Below, piece after piece: positions 1 through 7,491 of a DNA stretch of 28,081 bases (the stretch's first letter is position 1; every line of letters starts with the position of its first letter). Both the position numbers and the translations under genes were made by a program. The notes under the pieces are model-generated. The model was not told the DNA's origin and made no database searches. It saw only the letters and a list, made by a program, of their open reading frames with translations. The stretch is from Dermatophilus congolensis (GTDB lineage: Bacteria > Actinomycetota > Actinomycetes > Actinomycetales > Dermatophilaceae): positions 1-28,081 of the forward strand of contig JAUNUP010000038.1 of the NCBI GenBank assembly GCA_030538115.1, read 5' to 3'.

Positions 1-941
1 CCGGTCACGCTGACTACGTCAAGAACATGATCACCGGTGCCGCCCAGATGGACGGTGCGATCCTGGTCGTGGCCGCCACCGACGGCCCGATGGCCCAGAC
101 CCGTGAGCACATCCTGCTCGCCCGTCAGGTCGGCGTCCCCGCGATCGTCGTCGCCCTCAACAAGTGCGACATGGTCGACGACGAGGAGCTCATCGAGCTC
201 GTCGAGATGGAGCTGCGCGAGCTGCTCTCGGCCCAGGAGTTCGACGGCGACAACCTGCCCATCGTGCAGGTCGCTGCCTTCCCGGCGCTGCAGGGCGACG
301 AGAAGTGGGGCAAGTCGATCCTCGAGCTGATGGCCGCCGTGGACGAGTACATCCCGCAGCCGGCTCGTGACACCGACAAGCCGTTCCTCATGCCCGTCGA
401 GGACGTCTTCACGATCACCGGTCGTGGCACCGTCATCACCGGTCGCATCGAGCGCGGCATCGTCCGCACCGGTGAGACCGTCGACATCATCGGCATCCGC
501 GAGACCAAGCAGACCTCCACGGTCACCGGTGTCGAGATGTTCCGCAAGATCCTCGACGAGGGTCGCGCGGGCGAGAACGTCGGCCTGCTGCTGCGCGGCA
601 CCAAGAAGGACGATGTCGAGCGCGGCATGGTCGTCTGCAAGCCGGGCTCCGTGACCCCGCACACCGACTTCGAGGCTCAGGTCTACATCCTGAACAAGGA
701 GGAGGGTGGCCGTCACAAGCCGTTCTTCAGCAACTACAGCCCCCAGTTCTACTTCCGTACCACGGACGTGACTGGTGTCGTTCAGCTGCCCGAGGGCACC
801 GAGATGGTCATGCCCGGCGACAACACCGCCATGACCGTGCACCTCAACAAGCCGATCGCCATGGAGGAGGCGCTGAAGTTCGCCATCCGTGAGGGTGGTC
901 GCACCGTCGGCGCCGGCAACGTGACCAAGATCATCAAGTGA
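1..941 (+). CDS. tuf: Elongation factor Tu, 3' part (5' end outside window)
   Basis: EF-Tu is the GTPase that carries aminoacyl-tRNA to the ribosomal A site. The visible 312 codons begin inside the G-domain with [20 protein letters not shown], which follows the G3 element, and contain the G4 motif NKCD. The two beta-barrel domains follow ([13 protein letters not shown], then the C-terminal [13 protein letters not shown]). The usual length is about 396 residues, so roughly the first 85 residues lie upstream. The frame is open from base 3 and ends in TGA, with a strong terminator about 20 bp further on. In many bacteria rpsJ follows tuf, but here about 13.4 kb of metabolic genes intervene. Identification is very secure. 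Confidence 0.98.
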   Translation, partial: GHADYVKNMITGAAQMDGAILVVAATDGPMAQTREHILLARQVGVPAIVVALNKCDMVDDEELIELVEMELRELLSAQEFDGDNLPIVQVAAFPALQGDEKWGKSILELMAAVDEYIPQPARDTDKPFLMPVEDVFTITGRGTVITGRIERGIVRTGETVDIIGIRETKQTSTVTGVEMFRKILDEGRAGENVGLLLRGTKKDDVERGMVVCKPGSVTPHTDFEAQVYILNKEEGGRHKPFFSNYSPQFYFRTTDVTGVVQLPEGTEMVMPGDNTAMTVHLNKPIAMEEALKFAIREGGRTVGAGNVTKIIK

Positions 942-960
942 TCTAGGCCACGCCGGATTC

Positions 961-999
961 AACAGGCCCGCATCCCCGATCGGGGGGTGCGGGCCTGTT
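961..999 (+). terminator. Intrinsic terminator of tuf
   Basis: The 12-base arms AACAGGCCCGCA and TGCGGGCCTGTT are perfectly complementary, with an inner CCCC-GATC-GGGG helix. The T-rich stretch ACCGTTTTGTT follows. It lies about 20 bp after the tuf stop and ends the tuf transcript. Confidence 0.9.
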
Positions 1000-1011
1000 A
1001 CCGTTTTGTTG

Positions 1012-1030
1012 CATACTCCCGGGGGGTATG
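1012..1030. promoter_or_regulatory. CsoR-type palindromic operator candidate
   Basis: The sequence CATACTCCCGGGGGGTATG is a near-perfect palindrome: CATAC/GTATG arms around a C-run/G-run core. This is the layout known for operators of the CsoR/RcnR family (copper, nickel or persulfide sensors). It sits just upstream of the -35 element at 1034 of the next gene, a position suited to control by a repressor. No csoR-like gene is in the window, so the assignment rests on pattern alone. Confidence 0.45.
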
Positions 1031-1033
1031 AGT

Positions 1034-1063
1034 TTGTGCTGCTACGTGAAGTAGTAGTAAAAT
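1034..1063 (+). promoter_or_regulatory. Promoter of the LigA-like membrane protein gene
   Basis: The hexamers TTGTGC (1034-1039) and TAAAAT (1058-1063) are separated by 18 bp and lie in an AT-rich patch that stands out from the GC-rich surroundings. Transcription would start near 1070 and give a leader of about 57 nt. Confidence 0.55.
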
Positions 1064-1126
1064 TTTCATCGGTCCGCGGCTCAGGGAGTGAGCCACGACG
1101 TCGTTGCTCGAAGGGAGCACATCACC

Positions 1127-1660
1127 ATGAACCTCAAGCCCCTGAAGACCGCAGGTTTGGTCTCACTCATCATGGGCATCCTCTTCGCGATCACCGGTGC
1201 GGTGACGTGGGGGATCATCACGGCGCAGTTGGCCGACGAGCGCATCACCACGCCGAACGACGCCTTCCTGCCCGGCGCTCCGGTGAACAACCCGCTCGCC
1301 GCGCTTGCGCAGGCCGACATCATCAACAAGCACGCGCTGGCCGGCTCCGAGGGCAAGACCTACGCCGAGCTCGGTGCCGAGGCCGGCAAGGCCCGCGCGG
1401 CCGCCGAGGAGGCCAAGAAGGCCGGCGACCAGGCCAAGGCCGACGAGGAGACCGCGAAGGCCGAGGAGTTCACCAAGCAGCGCACCTCGGTCATGAACGG
1501 CTCGTTCCTCCGCGCGTCCCTGTTCACCTCGGTGCTCGCCTACGGTGTGTCGCTGTTCGCCTTCGGCCTCGGCCTCACGCTGATCATTCTCGGCTGGGCC
1601 CTGAACAAGGTCGGCAGCCAGGCCGTCGTGACGGCCCGCGACGGGGCGACCCGCGCCTGA
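1127..1660 (+). CDS. Two-helix membrane protein of the actinobacterial 'LigA-like' family
   Basis: Function unknown. The protein (177 aa, start ATG at 1127 with AAGGGAG 9 nt upstream) starts MNLKPLKTAGLVSLIMGILF. This resembles a conserved actinobacterial family often labelled 'aromatic ring-opening dioxygenase LigA', a name with no visible enzymatic basis. There is a hydrophobic helix at about residues 8-34 and another at about 130-160. Between them lies a conserved segment (NNPLAALAQADIINKHALAGSEGKTYAELG) followed by an Ala/Lys/Glu-rich coiled coil at about 85-115. The loop between the helices is probably outside the membrane. An in-frame GTG at 1088 would extend the protein but lacks a ribosome site. 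The gene stands alone between two terminators and behind a possible CsoR-type operator. Confidence 0.75.
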   Translation: MNLKPLKTAGLVSLIMGILFAITGAVTWGIITAQLADERITTPNDAFLPGAPVNNPLAALAQADIINKHALAGSEGKTYAELGAEAGKARAAAEEAKKAGDQAKADEETAKAEEFTKQRTSVMNGSFLRASLFTSVLAYGVSLFAFGLGLTLIILGWALNKVGSQAVVTARDGATRA

Positions 1661-1683
1661 GCCGCACGCTCGCACAAGTCCCG

Positions 1684-1714
1684 CAGGGGGCACCGGTCAG
1701 CCCGGTGCCCCCTG
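1684..1714 (+). terminator. Hairpin terminator after the LigA-like gene
   Basis: The 13-bp arms CAGGGGGCACCGG and CCGGTGCCCCCTG are perfectly complementary with a 5-nt loop (TCAGC), starting 23 bp after the stop. There is no clear U-tract, which is common in actinobacterial terminators. Confidence 0.75.
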
Positions 1715-1749
1715 TGGCGCATCTGGGGCTGTGGCATGTCCGGGGTGGT

Positions 1750-1755
1750 TAGGGT
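1750..1755 (+). promoter_or_regulatory. -10 element of a leaderless flavin-reductase-like gene
   Basis: TAGGGT fits the actinobacterial -10 form TAnnnT and ends 6 nt before the GTG at 1762. Transcription would therefore start at or beside the first base of the start codon, and no Shine-Dalgarno sequence is present. Confidence 0.5.
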
Positions 1756-1761
1756 GGCGGG

Positions 1762-2259
1762 GTGACCATCCACTCCTCGCACCCGTTCGCCACCCCACCC
1801 GAGCAGCGGGACGCCGCGCGTCGCCTCCGCGGCCGCCTGGCGTCGACGGTGACGGTGTGGGCGGCCGGGGCCGGGGCGTCCCGGGTGGGGCTGACGGTCA
1901 GCTCCCTGCTCGTCGCGCTGGGCGAGCCGGCCCGCGTGCTCGGGCTGGTCGACCCCGACTCCGACTTCGCGCTCGGCCTGGGGGAGACGTTCGCCGTGTC
2001 CGTGCTCGAGGAGGGCGACCACGGCCTGGCCGAGGCCTTCGCCGGGCTCGCGCCGGCCCCGGGCGGGCTGTTCCGCGGCGAGGCGTTCATGGATTCCGAC
2101 TGGGGTCCCGTGCTGGCCGGCCGCTCGTGGGCCGGGGTGCGGGTCGAATCCACCCGCGAGCTGGGCTGGTCGAGCGAAGTCGTCGGCGTGCTCGAGCACG
2201 TCGCGCTCACCGAGGGCGCGCCGCTGGTGCACGAGCGGGGCCGCTACCGGGCGATGTGA
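1762..2259 (+). CDS. Flavin reductase-like domain protein
   Basis: The 165-aa protein matches the flavin reductase-like FMN-binding barrel family. This is seen in the AGASRVGLTVSSLLVALGEP segment at about residues 36-55, then VLGLVDPDSDFALGL and FAVSVLEEGDHGLAEAFAG (the usual 'F.vnvL...q..la..Fag' block), and the late GRSWAGVRVE strand. Members bind FMN or reduce flavin with NAD(P)H, and some supply reduced flavin to a partner monooxygenase. The usual length is 150-190 residues. Start GTG is 6 nt after a TAGGGT -10 element, so the mRNA is probably leaderless. No monooxygenase partner is nearby, so its substrate is unknown. Confidence 0.78.
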   Translation: MTIHSSHPFATPPEQRDAARRLRGRLASTVTVWAAGAGASRVGLTVSSLLVALGEPARVLGLVDPDSDFALGLGETFAVSVLEEGDHGLAEAFAGLAPAPGGLFRGEAFMDSDWGPVLAGRSWAGVRVESTRELGWSSEVVGVLEHVALTEGAPLVHERGRYRAM

Positions 2260-2286
2260 ATCCCGGCGGCATCGTTGACCACGGAC

Positions 2287-2360
2287 GTTGACGCCGAAAC
2301 GCCTTTCACCGTCAAAATCGGGCCCCTTGTGTTGACGGTGAAACGGCCTGCACCGTCAAC
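2287..2360. repeat. Two 30-bp palindromic repeats between convergent genes
   Basis: Copy A (2287-2316) and copy B (2331-2360) agree at 24 of 30 positions and are 44 bp apart, close to four helical turns. Copy B has perfect 10-bp inverted arms, GTTGACGGTG and CACCGTCAAC. Copy A keeps TTGACG/CGTCAA. They lie between the flavin-reductase-like gene and the end of the minus-strand SDR gene. They could be a paired operator, terminators or a dispersed intergenic repeat. Apart from these, the stretch 2260-2414 shows no gene. Confidence 0.6.
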
Positions 2361-2414
2361 AGCTCGAACGAACACCATCGAACTCGTGCGGGCGTCCGTC
2401 TGCCGCAGAGCCGA

Positions 2415-3287
2415 TCAGCTCCAGGAGCGGGGCACTCCGGACAGGTCGCACAACCCGTCCCACCACTGAGCCCGGATGTCGAGGTCGCGCGCGGGGCGGG
2501 GGAGCGAGGCCGGGCCGGGGGCGCCGACGAGCCCGCGGCGGGGCCCTAGGTAGCCGGTGTCGCGCGGGAACTCCAGGCCCACCGCTGCGGCGATGAGGGG
2601 CTGGGCGCCGTCGGCAGAGTCCTGGCCGACCGAGATCCTTCGCGCCACCGGGGCCACGACGCGCCACCCTGCACCGTCGCCGAAGAACGGCGTCGTCGCA
2701 TACCCGGGGTGCGCGGGCGTGGCCGCGATCCCGGCACGCCCCGGCAGCTCGAGGCCGAGGACGATCGAGGCGAGCTTGCTGCGCGAGTACGCCTGCCCGC
2801 GGCTCCAGCGCCGGGACAGCTCGAGGTCGCCGGCCGACCCGTCCGCGGTGTGGGCGGCGATCGACCCCACCGTCACCACCCGCCCGGACGCCTCGCGCAC
2901 GGCGTCGCGCAACCCGTGGGCCAGCCGGACGTGCCCCAGGGCGTTGGTGGCCAAGGTCAGCTCGTGGCCGTCCACGCTCTCGACGCGGTGGGACGGCGCC
3001 GCGATGCCGGCGTTCAGGACCAGGACGTCCACCGGTCGCGAACCCCACCGCTCGAGCAGCGCGTCGACGGAGGCGAACGAAGACGTGTCCAGCACCTCCG
3101 GCAGGGCTCCGACCGCGGCGGCGGCGTCCGAGGCTCGTTGTTCGGTGCGGGAGGTGACCCACACCGACGCCCCGGCGGCGGACAGGGCGCGGGCTGTCTC
3201 GAGGCCGATGCCGGAGGACCCGCCGGTGACGAGCGCGGTGCGGCCGGTGAGGTCGGGCAGGGCGAGCGGGCGGAGTCGGGAGGTCAC
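2415..3287 (-). CDS. Short-chain dehydrogenase/reductase (classical SDR)
   Basis: A 290-aa NAD(P)-dependent oxidoreductase of the SDR superfamily. Visible motifs are the cofactor glycine motif TGGSSGIG at residues 21-28, NAG at 92-94, catalytic Ser142 (VGSIAAH), and Tyr167-x-x-x-Lys171 (AYSRSK). The HPGYATTP segment after the active site is typical of the retinol-dehydrogenase-like SDR group. The substrate cannot be read from sequence. The open frame runs far upstream on this strand, but homology begins at LRPLALPDLTGRTALVTGG. I chose GTG at 3287 because a TATCGT -10 element ends 7 nt before it, suggesting a leaderless mRNA. It is divergent from gltX with only 27 bp between starts. Confidence 0.85.
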   Translation of the reverse strand: MTSRLRPLALPDLTGRTALVTGGSSGIGLETARALSAAGASVWVTSRTEQRASDAAAAVGALPEVLDTSSFASVDALLERWGSRPVDVLVLNAGIAAPSHRVESVDGHELTLATNALGHVRLAHGLRDAVREASGRVVTVGSIAAHTADGSAGDLELSRRWSRGQAYSRSKLASIVLGLELPGRAGIAATPAHPGYATTPFFGDGAGWRVVAPVARRISVGQDSADGAQPLIAAAVGLEFPRDTGYLGPRRGLVGAPGPASLPRPARDLDIRAQWWDGLCDLSGVPRSWS

Positions 3288-3294
3288 GGCCGAA

Positions 3295-3304
3295 ACGATA
3301 GTCT
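3295..3304. promoter_or_regulatory. Overlapping divergent -10 elements (SDR / gltX)
   Basis: On the minus strand TATCGT (3300 to 3295) ends 7 nt before the SDR GTG. On the plus strand TAGTCT (3299-3304) ends 10 nt before the gltX ATG. Both fit TAnnnT and share the TA at 3299-3300. No clear -35 was seen on either side. Confidence 0.45.
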
Positions 3305-3314
3305 GGGCGGCACC

Positions 3315-4787
3315 ATGACTGATGTTTCGTATCCGCCCGCGCGGCTGCGCGTGGCGCCGTCCCCGACCGGTGACCCGCACGTCGGCACGGCCTACATGTC
3401 GCTGTTCAACCTCGCCTGGGCGAAGAAGACCGGCGGGCAGTTCGTGCTCCGCATCGAGGACACCGACCGCGCCCGCTACGTGGCCGACTCCGAGCAGCAG
3501 ATCTTCGACACCCTGCGCTGGCTCGACCTGGTCTGGGACGAGGGCCCCGACGTCGGCGGCCCGTACGCGCCCTACCGGCAATCGGAGCGCCTCGACACCT
3601 ACCGCCCCTACGTCGACCAGCTGATCGCGGCCGGGCACGCCTACGCGTGCTGGTGTTCCCCCGAACGGCTGGCGCAGATGCGGGCCGAGCAGCAGGCGTC
3701 CAAGCAGGCGACGACGGGCTACGACCGGCTCTGCCTTGGCTTGACCCGCGAGGAGCGGGCGGCGCTGCCCGGGTTCAGCGAGACCCCGGTCGTGCGCATG
3801 CTGATCCCCGACGACGTGGAGACGACGTTCGAGGATCTGATCCGCGGCCCGGTGGCGGCGCCGGTGCCCGACGACCAGGTGATCCTGAAGACCGACGGGT
3901 TCCCGACCTACCACCTGGCCGTCGTCGTCGACGACCACCTGATGGGCATCACCCACGTCGTGCGCGGCGAGGAGTGGATCAGCTCCACCCCCAAGCACGT
4001 GCTGCTCTACCAGTGGCTCGGCTGGGACGTGCCGGCGTTCGCGCACATGCCGCTGCTGCGCAACACGGACAAGTCGAAGATCTCCAAGCGCAAGAACCCG
4101 GCCGCGCGGTTGATGTGGTTCCGCGAGCAGGGATACCTGCCCGAGGCGCTGGTCAACTTCCTGCAGCTGCTCGGGTACGCCGGCGACGACGAGGGCGAGG
4201 TGCAGAGCTTCGCCGAGTTCGTCGACCAGTTCGACTGGGCCAAGGTGAACACGGTCGGCCCGGTCTTCGACCTCGACAAACTCAACTGGCTGAACGGGCA
4301 CTACATCCGTTCCCTCTGCTCGGATGAGCTGGCCGACCGCATCGTCGAGCACCTGGGCTTCACGGGCGTCTGGACCGACCCGAGCGAGCGCGACGTCACC
4401 ATCCTCCGCGCCGCGACCCCGCTCATCCAGGAGCGGCTCGTGTTGCTGTCGGAGGCGTTGGAGAAGGTGCAGTTCCTGCTGACTCCTGACGCCGAGCTCG
4501 AGCTCGACGAGGCGTCGGTCGACGCGCTGCCCGACAACGCCGCCGACATCCTCGACGCCTCCCTGGCCGTGCTCGAGGGGCTCCCGACCTGGGACGACGA
4601 GTCGATCCAGGCCGCCCTGCGCGCCCGCCTGGTCGACGACTTGGGCATCAAGCCGAAGTTCGCCTTCGGCCCCGTGCGCGTCGGCGTGACCGGTTCGCGG
4701 GTGTCGCCGCCGCTGTTCGAGTCGATGGTCATCCTGGGCCGCGCGTCGTCGCTGGCCCGGCTGAAGGCGCTGCGCGAGGCCCTGTGA
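3315..4787 (+). CDS. gltX: Glutamate--tRNA ligase
   Basis: Class I synthetase that attaches glutamate to tRNA(Glu), cytosolic, 490 aa (family about 470-500). The HIGH-type motif is APSPTGDPHVG at residues 14-24, and the KMSKS-type loop is KISKRK at 255-260. LRIEDTDRAR is the glutamate-binding segment. Cys112-x-Cys114 with Tyr136 and Cys140 reproduces the C-x-C...Y...C zinc site of bacterial GluRS. The C-terminal anticodon-binding helical domain is complete. Start ATG at 3315 gives the canonical N-terminus; the upstream open frame has no homology. The 5' leader appears to be only a few bases. The gene overlaps the next start codon in a GTGA, indicating coupled translation. Confidence 0.97.
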   Translation: MTDVSYPPARLRVAPSPTGDPHVGTAYMSLFNLAWAKKTGGQFVLRIEDTDRARYVADSEQQIFDTLRWLDLVWDEGPDVGGPYAPYRQSERLDTYRPYVDQLIAAGHAYACWCSPERLAQMRAEQQASKQATTGYDRLCLGLTREERAALPGFSETPVVRMLIPDDVETTFEDLIRGPVAAPVPDDQVILKTDGFPTYHLAVVVDDHLMGITHVVRGEEWISSTPKHVLLYQWLGWDVPAFAHMPLLRNTDKSKISKRKNPAARLMWFREQGYLPEALVNFLQLLGYAGDDEGEVQSFAEFVDQFDWAKVNTVGPVFDLDKLNWLNGHYIRSLCSDELADRIVEHLGFTGVWTDPSERDVTILRAATPLIQERLVLLSEALEKVQFLLTPDAELELDEASVDALPDNAADILDASLAVLEGLPTWDDESIQAALRARLVDDLGIKPKFAFGPVRVGVTGSRVSPPLFESMVILGRASSLARLKALREAL

Positions 4788-5512
4788 CCGGCGTCGTCGC
4801 CATCTTCGGCGGCCGCTCCGAGATCGGGCTGGCCATCGCTCGCCGGCTGGCGCCCGAGGCGTCCACCGTTGTGCTCGCCGTGCGCCCGAACCCGGACGCC
4901 GCGGCCCCGGCCGAGCTGCTGCCCGGCGCCGAGGTGGTCGACTTCGACGCTGACGACGTCGCCTCCCACCGCGGGGTGGTGGCGGGCATCGCCGAGCGGT
5001 TCGGGCCGATCGAGACCGCCGTGCTGGCGTTCGGGATCCTCGGCGACCAGGAGCGGGCCGAGCGCGATGAGGCCGAGGTGGCGCGCATCCTGCACACCGA
5101 CTTCGTCGCGCAGGCATCCCTGCTCACGGTCCTTGCCGACGTGATGCGTCCCACGCATCAGGGCAGGATCGTCGCGTTCTCCTCCGTCGCCGGCGTGCGG
5201 GTGCGGCGGGCGAACTACGTCTACGGCTCGGCCAAGGCCGGCCTCGATGGGTTCGCGTCCGGGCTGGCCGATGCCCTGCACGGGTCGGGCGTCGACCTCG
5301 TCATCGCGCGCCCTGGTTTCGTCATCGGCCGGATGACGCGCGGCATGAAGCACGCGCCGTTCAGCTCGACGCCCGACCAGGTCGCCGACGCGGTCGTGGC
5401 CAGGCTGCGCCACGGCGGGCCTGTCGTACTGTGGATCCCATGGCAACTTCGGGTGATGTTCTCGGTGGCCCCGTTCCTCCCGCGGGCGGTGTGGCGCCGG
5501 ATGCCCCGCTGA
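4784..5512 (+). CDS. DprE2-like short-chain dehydrogenase
   Basis: A 242-aa SDR oxidoreductase. The nucleotide motif is IFGGRSEIG (residues 7-15), catalytic Ser is in AFSSVAG (about 133-134), and the active-site pair is Tyr147-Lys151 in RRANYVYGSAKAGLDGF. That last string and IVAFSSVAG closely resemble mycobacterial DprE2, which performs the second step of DPR-to-DPA epimerisation for arabinan synthesis. There is no DprE1 partner in the window, so the exact substrate is an inference and may be a related polyprenyl-sugar or other ketone. GTG start overlaps the gltX stop (GTGA), with GCGAGG as a weak ribosome site. It overlaps the next gene by one base (TGATG). Confidence 0.8.
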   Translation: MTGVVAIFGGRSEIGLAIARRLAPEASTVVLAVRPNPDAAAPAELLPGAEVVDFDADDVASHRGVVAGIAERFGPIETAVLAFGILGDQERAERDEAEVARILHTDFVAQASLLTVLADVMRPTHQGRIVAFSSVAGVRVRRANYVYGSAKAGLDGFASGLADALHGSGVDLVIARPGFVIGRMTRGMKHAPFSSTPDQVADAVVARLRHGGPVVLWIPWQLRVMFSVAPFLPRAVWRRMPR

Positions 5513-6405
5513 TGGAGTGCTCGTTCGCCTGGCAGGGGCTGTCGGCGTGGGGGAGCGCCGTCCATGCCACCTTCTGGGTCGCCCTCGAACAACCCGGCCC
5601 GTGGGGTCGGGACGCCCTCGTCGAGTCGCGCCTCGACGCCGAGTTGGGCGCCCGCTGGGGCGGTGCGGCGTCGGACGCGGGTGGACGCCTGCTGCTGATG
5701 CGCGCCCCCGGCCACCACGTCGCCGAGGAGGACTTCGCCCACCGCCGCGTGCTCGTCGCCGGCGGCTTGTCCGGGTCGGCGTGGCTGCTGGAGGGCACAG
5801 CTGAATCCGAGGACCAGTTCGACGCCCTGCCCTGGGAGCAGATCGCCCTCGGCGACCGGGACGCCGTCCTGGCCGCCTGCCCGTGGCTCGCGCCGGCCGA
5901 GGGCCCGGTGCTGCTGGTGTGCACCAATGCCAAGCGTGACCGGTGCTGCGCGCTGCGGGGGCGGCCGATCGTGCAGGAGCTGGCCGAGGCCGGGCTCGCC
6001 GTCTGGGAGTGCTCCCACACCGGCGGCCATCGGTTCGCGCCCACGGGCGTGGTCCTGCCGCTGGGCCAGGTCGTCGGGCGGCTGACGGCCGAGCTGGGTC
6101 GCGCGGTGCTGGACGCCGCGGCGTCCGGTCGTTTCGCGGTCGGCACCCTGAGCGAGGTGCACGACCGGGGCTCGAGCCACCTGCCGCCGCGGGAGCAGGC
6201 TGCGGTGTCGTGGGTGCGCGCGCACGAGGGGGAGACCGACCCGGCCGCGCTGGTGGTCGTCGGCTCTGACGGAACGGTCACCGTGCAGCACGCCGACGGC
6301 CGGACGTGGGAACTCGTCGTCGACAAGGTTCTCGGCGAGGACCTGCCCGAGTCGTGCGGCAAGCCCGGTAAGCCGGCGGCGACGTGGGGCGTCCGGTTGG
6401 CCTAG
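5512..6405 (+). CDS. Sucrase/ferredoxin-like (Apd1-type) [2Fe-2S] protein
   Basis: Member of the sucrase/ferredoxin-like family, a thioredoxin-fold ferredoxin whose best-studied relative is yeast Apd1. A cysteine cluster at Cys137 and Cys145-Cys146 (VCTNAKRDRCCALRGRP) and the HxxxH motif His169-TGG-His173 (CSHTGGHRFAPTGVVLP) match the two-Cys, two-His cluster site described for Apd1. VALEQPGPWG near the N-terminus is also a family signature. It probably carries electrons in the cytosol; its partner is unknown. The start is ATG at 5512, which shares a base with the preceding stop and gives the family N-terminus (MECSFAWQGL, 297 aa). GTG 5431 and ATG 5440 are also in frame but would overlap the SDR by more than 70 nt. 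Confidence 0.85.
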   Translation: MECSFAWQGLSAWGSAVHATFWVALEQPGPWGRDALVESRLDAELGARWGGAASDAGGRLLLMRAPGHHVAEEDFAHRRVLVAGGLSGSAWLLEGTAESEDQFDALPWEQIALGDRDAVLAACPWLAPAEGPVLLVCTNAKRDRCCALRGRPIVQELAEAGLAVWECSHTGGHRFAPTGVVLPLGQVVGRLTAELGRAVLDAAASGRFAVGTLSEVHDRGSSHLPPREQAAVSWVRAHEGETDPAALVVVGSDGTVTVQHADGRTWELVVDKVLGEDLPESCGKPGKPAATWGVRLA

Positions 6406-6415
6406 CGAGACAGAT

Positions 6416-6473
6416 GCACCTGGAAGTGCAATCCGCACCCGATCGATCGGGTGCGGATTGCATCTTCAGGTGC
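6416..6473. terminator. Long bidirectional terminator hairpin
   Basis: A perfect 36-bp palindrome (6427-6462, half-site TGCAATCCGCACCCGATC) is extended outward by GCACCT/AGGTGC and GAAG/CTTC with single-base bulges, giving a 58-nt hairpin. It sits between the convergent Apd1-like gene (stop 6405) and meaB (stop 6484), so it can end both transcripts. Confidence 0.85.
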
Positions 6474-6483
6474 GCTTGTGGGG

Positions 6484-7491
6484 TCAACCCTGGGGGCGAG
6501 CGGCGAAGTCCGACCGGAAGGCCGCCAGAATGTCGACGGATGCCTCGACCGCGCTGAGGTCACCCGCCGCGACGGATTCCTCCAGCCCGGGTGCGAGCGC
6601 TCGCACGGACGGCGAACGGCGCAGCGCCGTGAGCAGGTCATCCTGCACCAACGCCCACATCCAGTCGCGCTGCTGCTCGGCGCGACGCTCGGCGAGTGAC
6701 CCCGACTCCTCCAAGGCGGCGCGGTGGGCGACGACGGCGTCCCAGACCTCGTCGAGGCCGTCGCCGGTGTAGGAGCTCGAGGTGAGCACGGGCGTGCGGC
6801 GACCACCGGATTCGGAGCGGATGAGCTTCATCGCGATGGTCAGCTCGCGGGCGGCGACGCGGGCCTCGGTGAGCCCGTCGCCGTCGGCCTTGTTCACCGT
6901 GATGACGTCGGCCATCTCGAGGATGCCCCGCTTGATGCCCTGCAGTTGGTCGCCGGTGCGGGCGATCATCAGCAGCAGGAACGTGTCGACCATGCCCGCG
7001 ACCGCGACCTCGGACTGACCCACGCCGACCGTCTCGACGATGATCGTGTCGAAGCCGGCGGCCTCCATGATGAGCATGCCCTCGCGGGTGGCCCGGGCCA
7101 CGCCGCCGAGGTGGTTGCCGGAGGGGGAGGGCCGGATGAACGCGTTGTCGCTGACGGCGAGGTCGGCCATGCGCGTCCGGTCACCGAGCACCGACCCGCC
7201 CGACCGCGACGAGCTCGGGTCGACCGCCAGCACCGCGACGCGATGCCCGCGCTCGATCAGCCGCACGCCCATGGCGTTGCAGAAGGTCGACTTGCCGGCC
7301 CCGGGCACGCCCGAGATGCCGACCCGGATCGCCTTGCCGGTGTGCGGGCGGAGGATGGTGAGGAGTTCCCGTGCCTGGTCGCGGTGGTCGGGCCGGCTCG
7401 ATTCGACGAGGGTCAGCGCCCGGGCGACATGGGCACGGGACCCGGCGACCACGTGTTCAGCCAGGGTCGCCGGGTCCGGTGTGTGCCTCAT
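6484..7491 (-). CDS. meaB: Methylmalonyl-CoA mutase-associated GTPase MeaB
   Basis: G3E-family GTPase (335 aa) that guards methylmalonyl-CoA mutase: it gates adenosylcobalamin loading and protects or reactivates the enzyme. Walker A is GVPGAGKST at residues 61-69. The base-specificity motif NKAD is at 200-203. [18 protein letters not shown] (91-108) and ETVGVGQSE (153-161) are family signatures of the MeaB/ArgK group. Older databases call this family ArgK or LAO/AO transport ATPase, which is misleading beside mutAB. The start ATG overlaps the mutB stop (ATGA), so it is translated as the last gene of mutA-mutB-meaB. Confidence 0.96.
   Translation of the reverse strand: MRHTPDPATLAEHVVAGSRAHVARALTLVESSRPDHRDQARELLTILRPHTGKAIRVGISGVPGAGKSTFCNAMGVRLIERGHRVAVLAVDPSSSRSGGSVLGDRTRMADLAVSDNAFIRPSPSGNHLGGVARATREGMLIMEAAGFDTIIVETVGVGQSEVAVAGMVDTFLLLMIARTGDQLQGIKRGILEMADVITVNKADGDGLTEARVAARELTIAMKLIRSESGGRRTPVLTSSSYTGDGLDEVWDAVVAHRAALEESGSLAERRAEQQRDWMWALVQDDLLTALRRSPSVRALAPGLEESVAAGDLSAVEASVDILAAFRSDFAARPQG

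Noticed and set aside
2275..2469. 64-codon open frame after the flavin-reductase-like gene
   Set aside because: It merely translates the palindromic repeats and the end of the opposite SDR gene, with no ribosome site or homology.
2709..3314. Long N-terminal extension of gltX
   Set aside because: The extension lies antisense to the SDR gene and has no similarity. GluRS normally begins just before LRVAPSPTG.
2415..5117. 900-codon minus-strand frame suggesting a fusion with the SDR
   Set aside because: Only the last 290 codons show SDR motifs. The rest is antisense to gltX and the DprE2-like gene.
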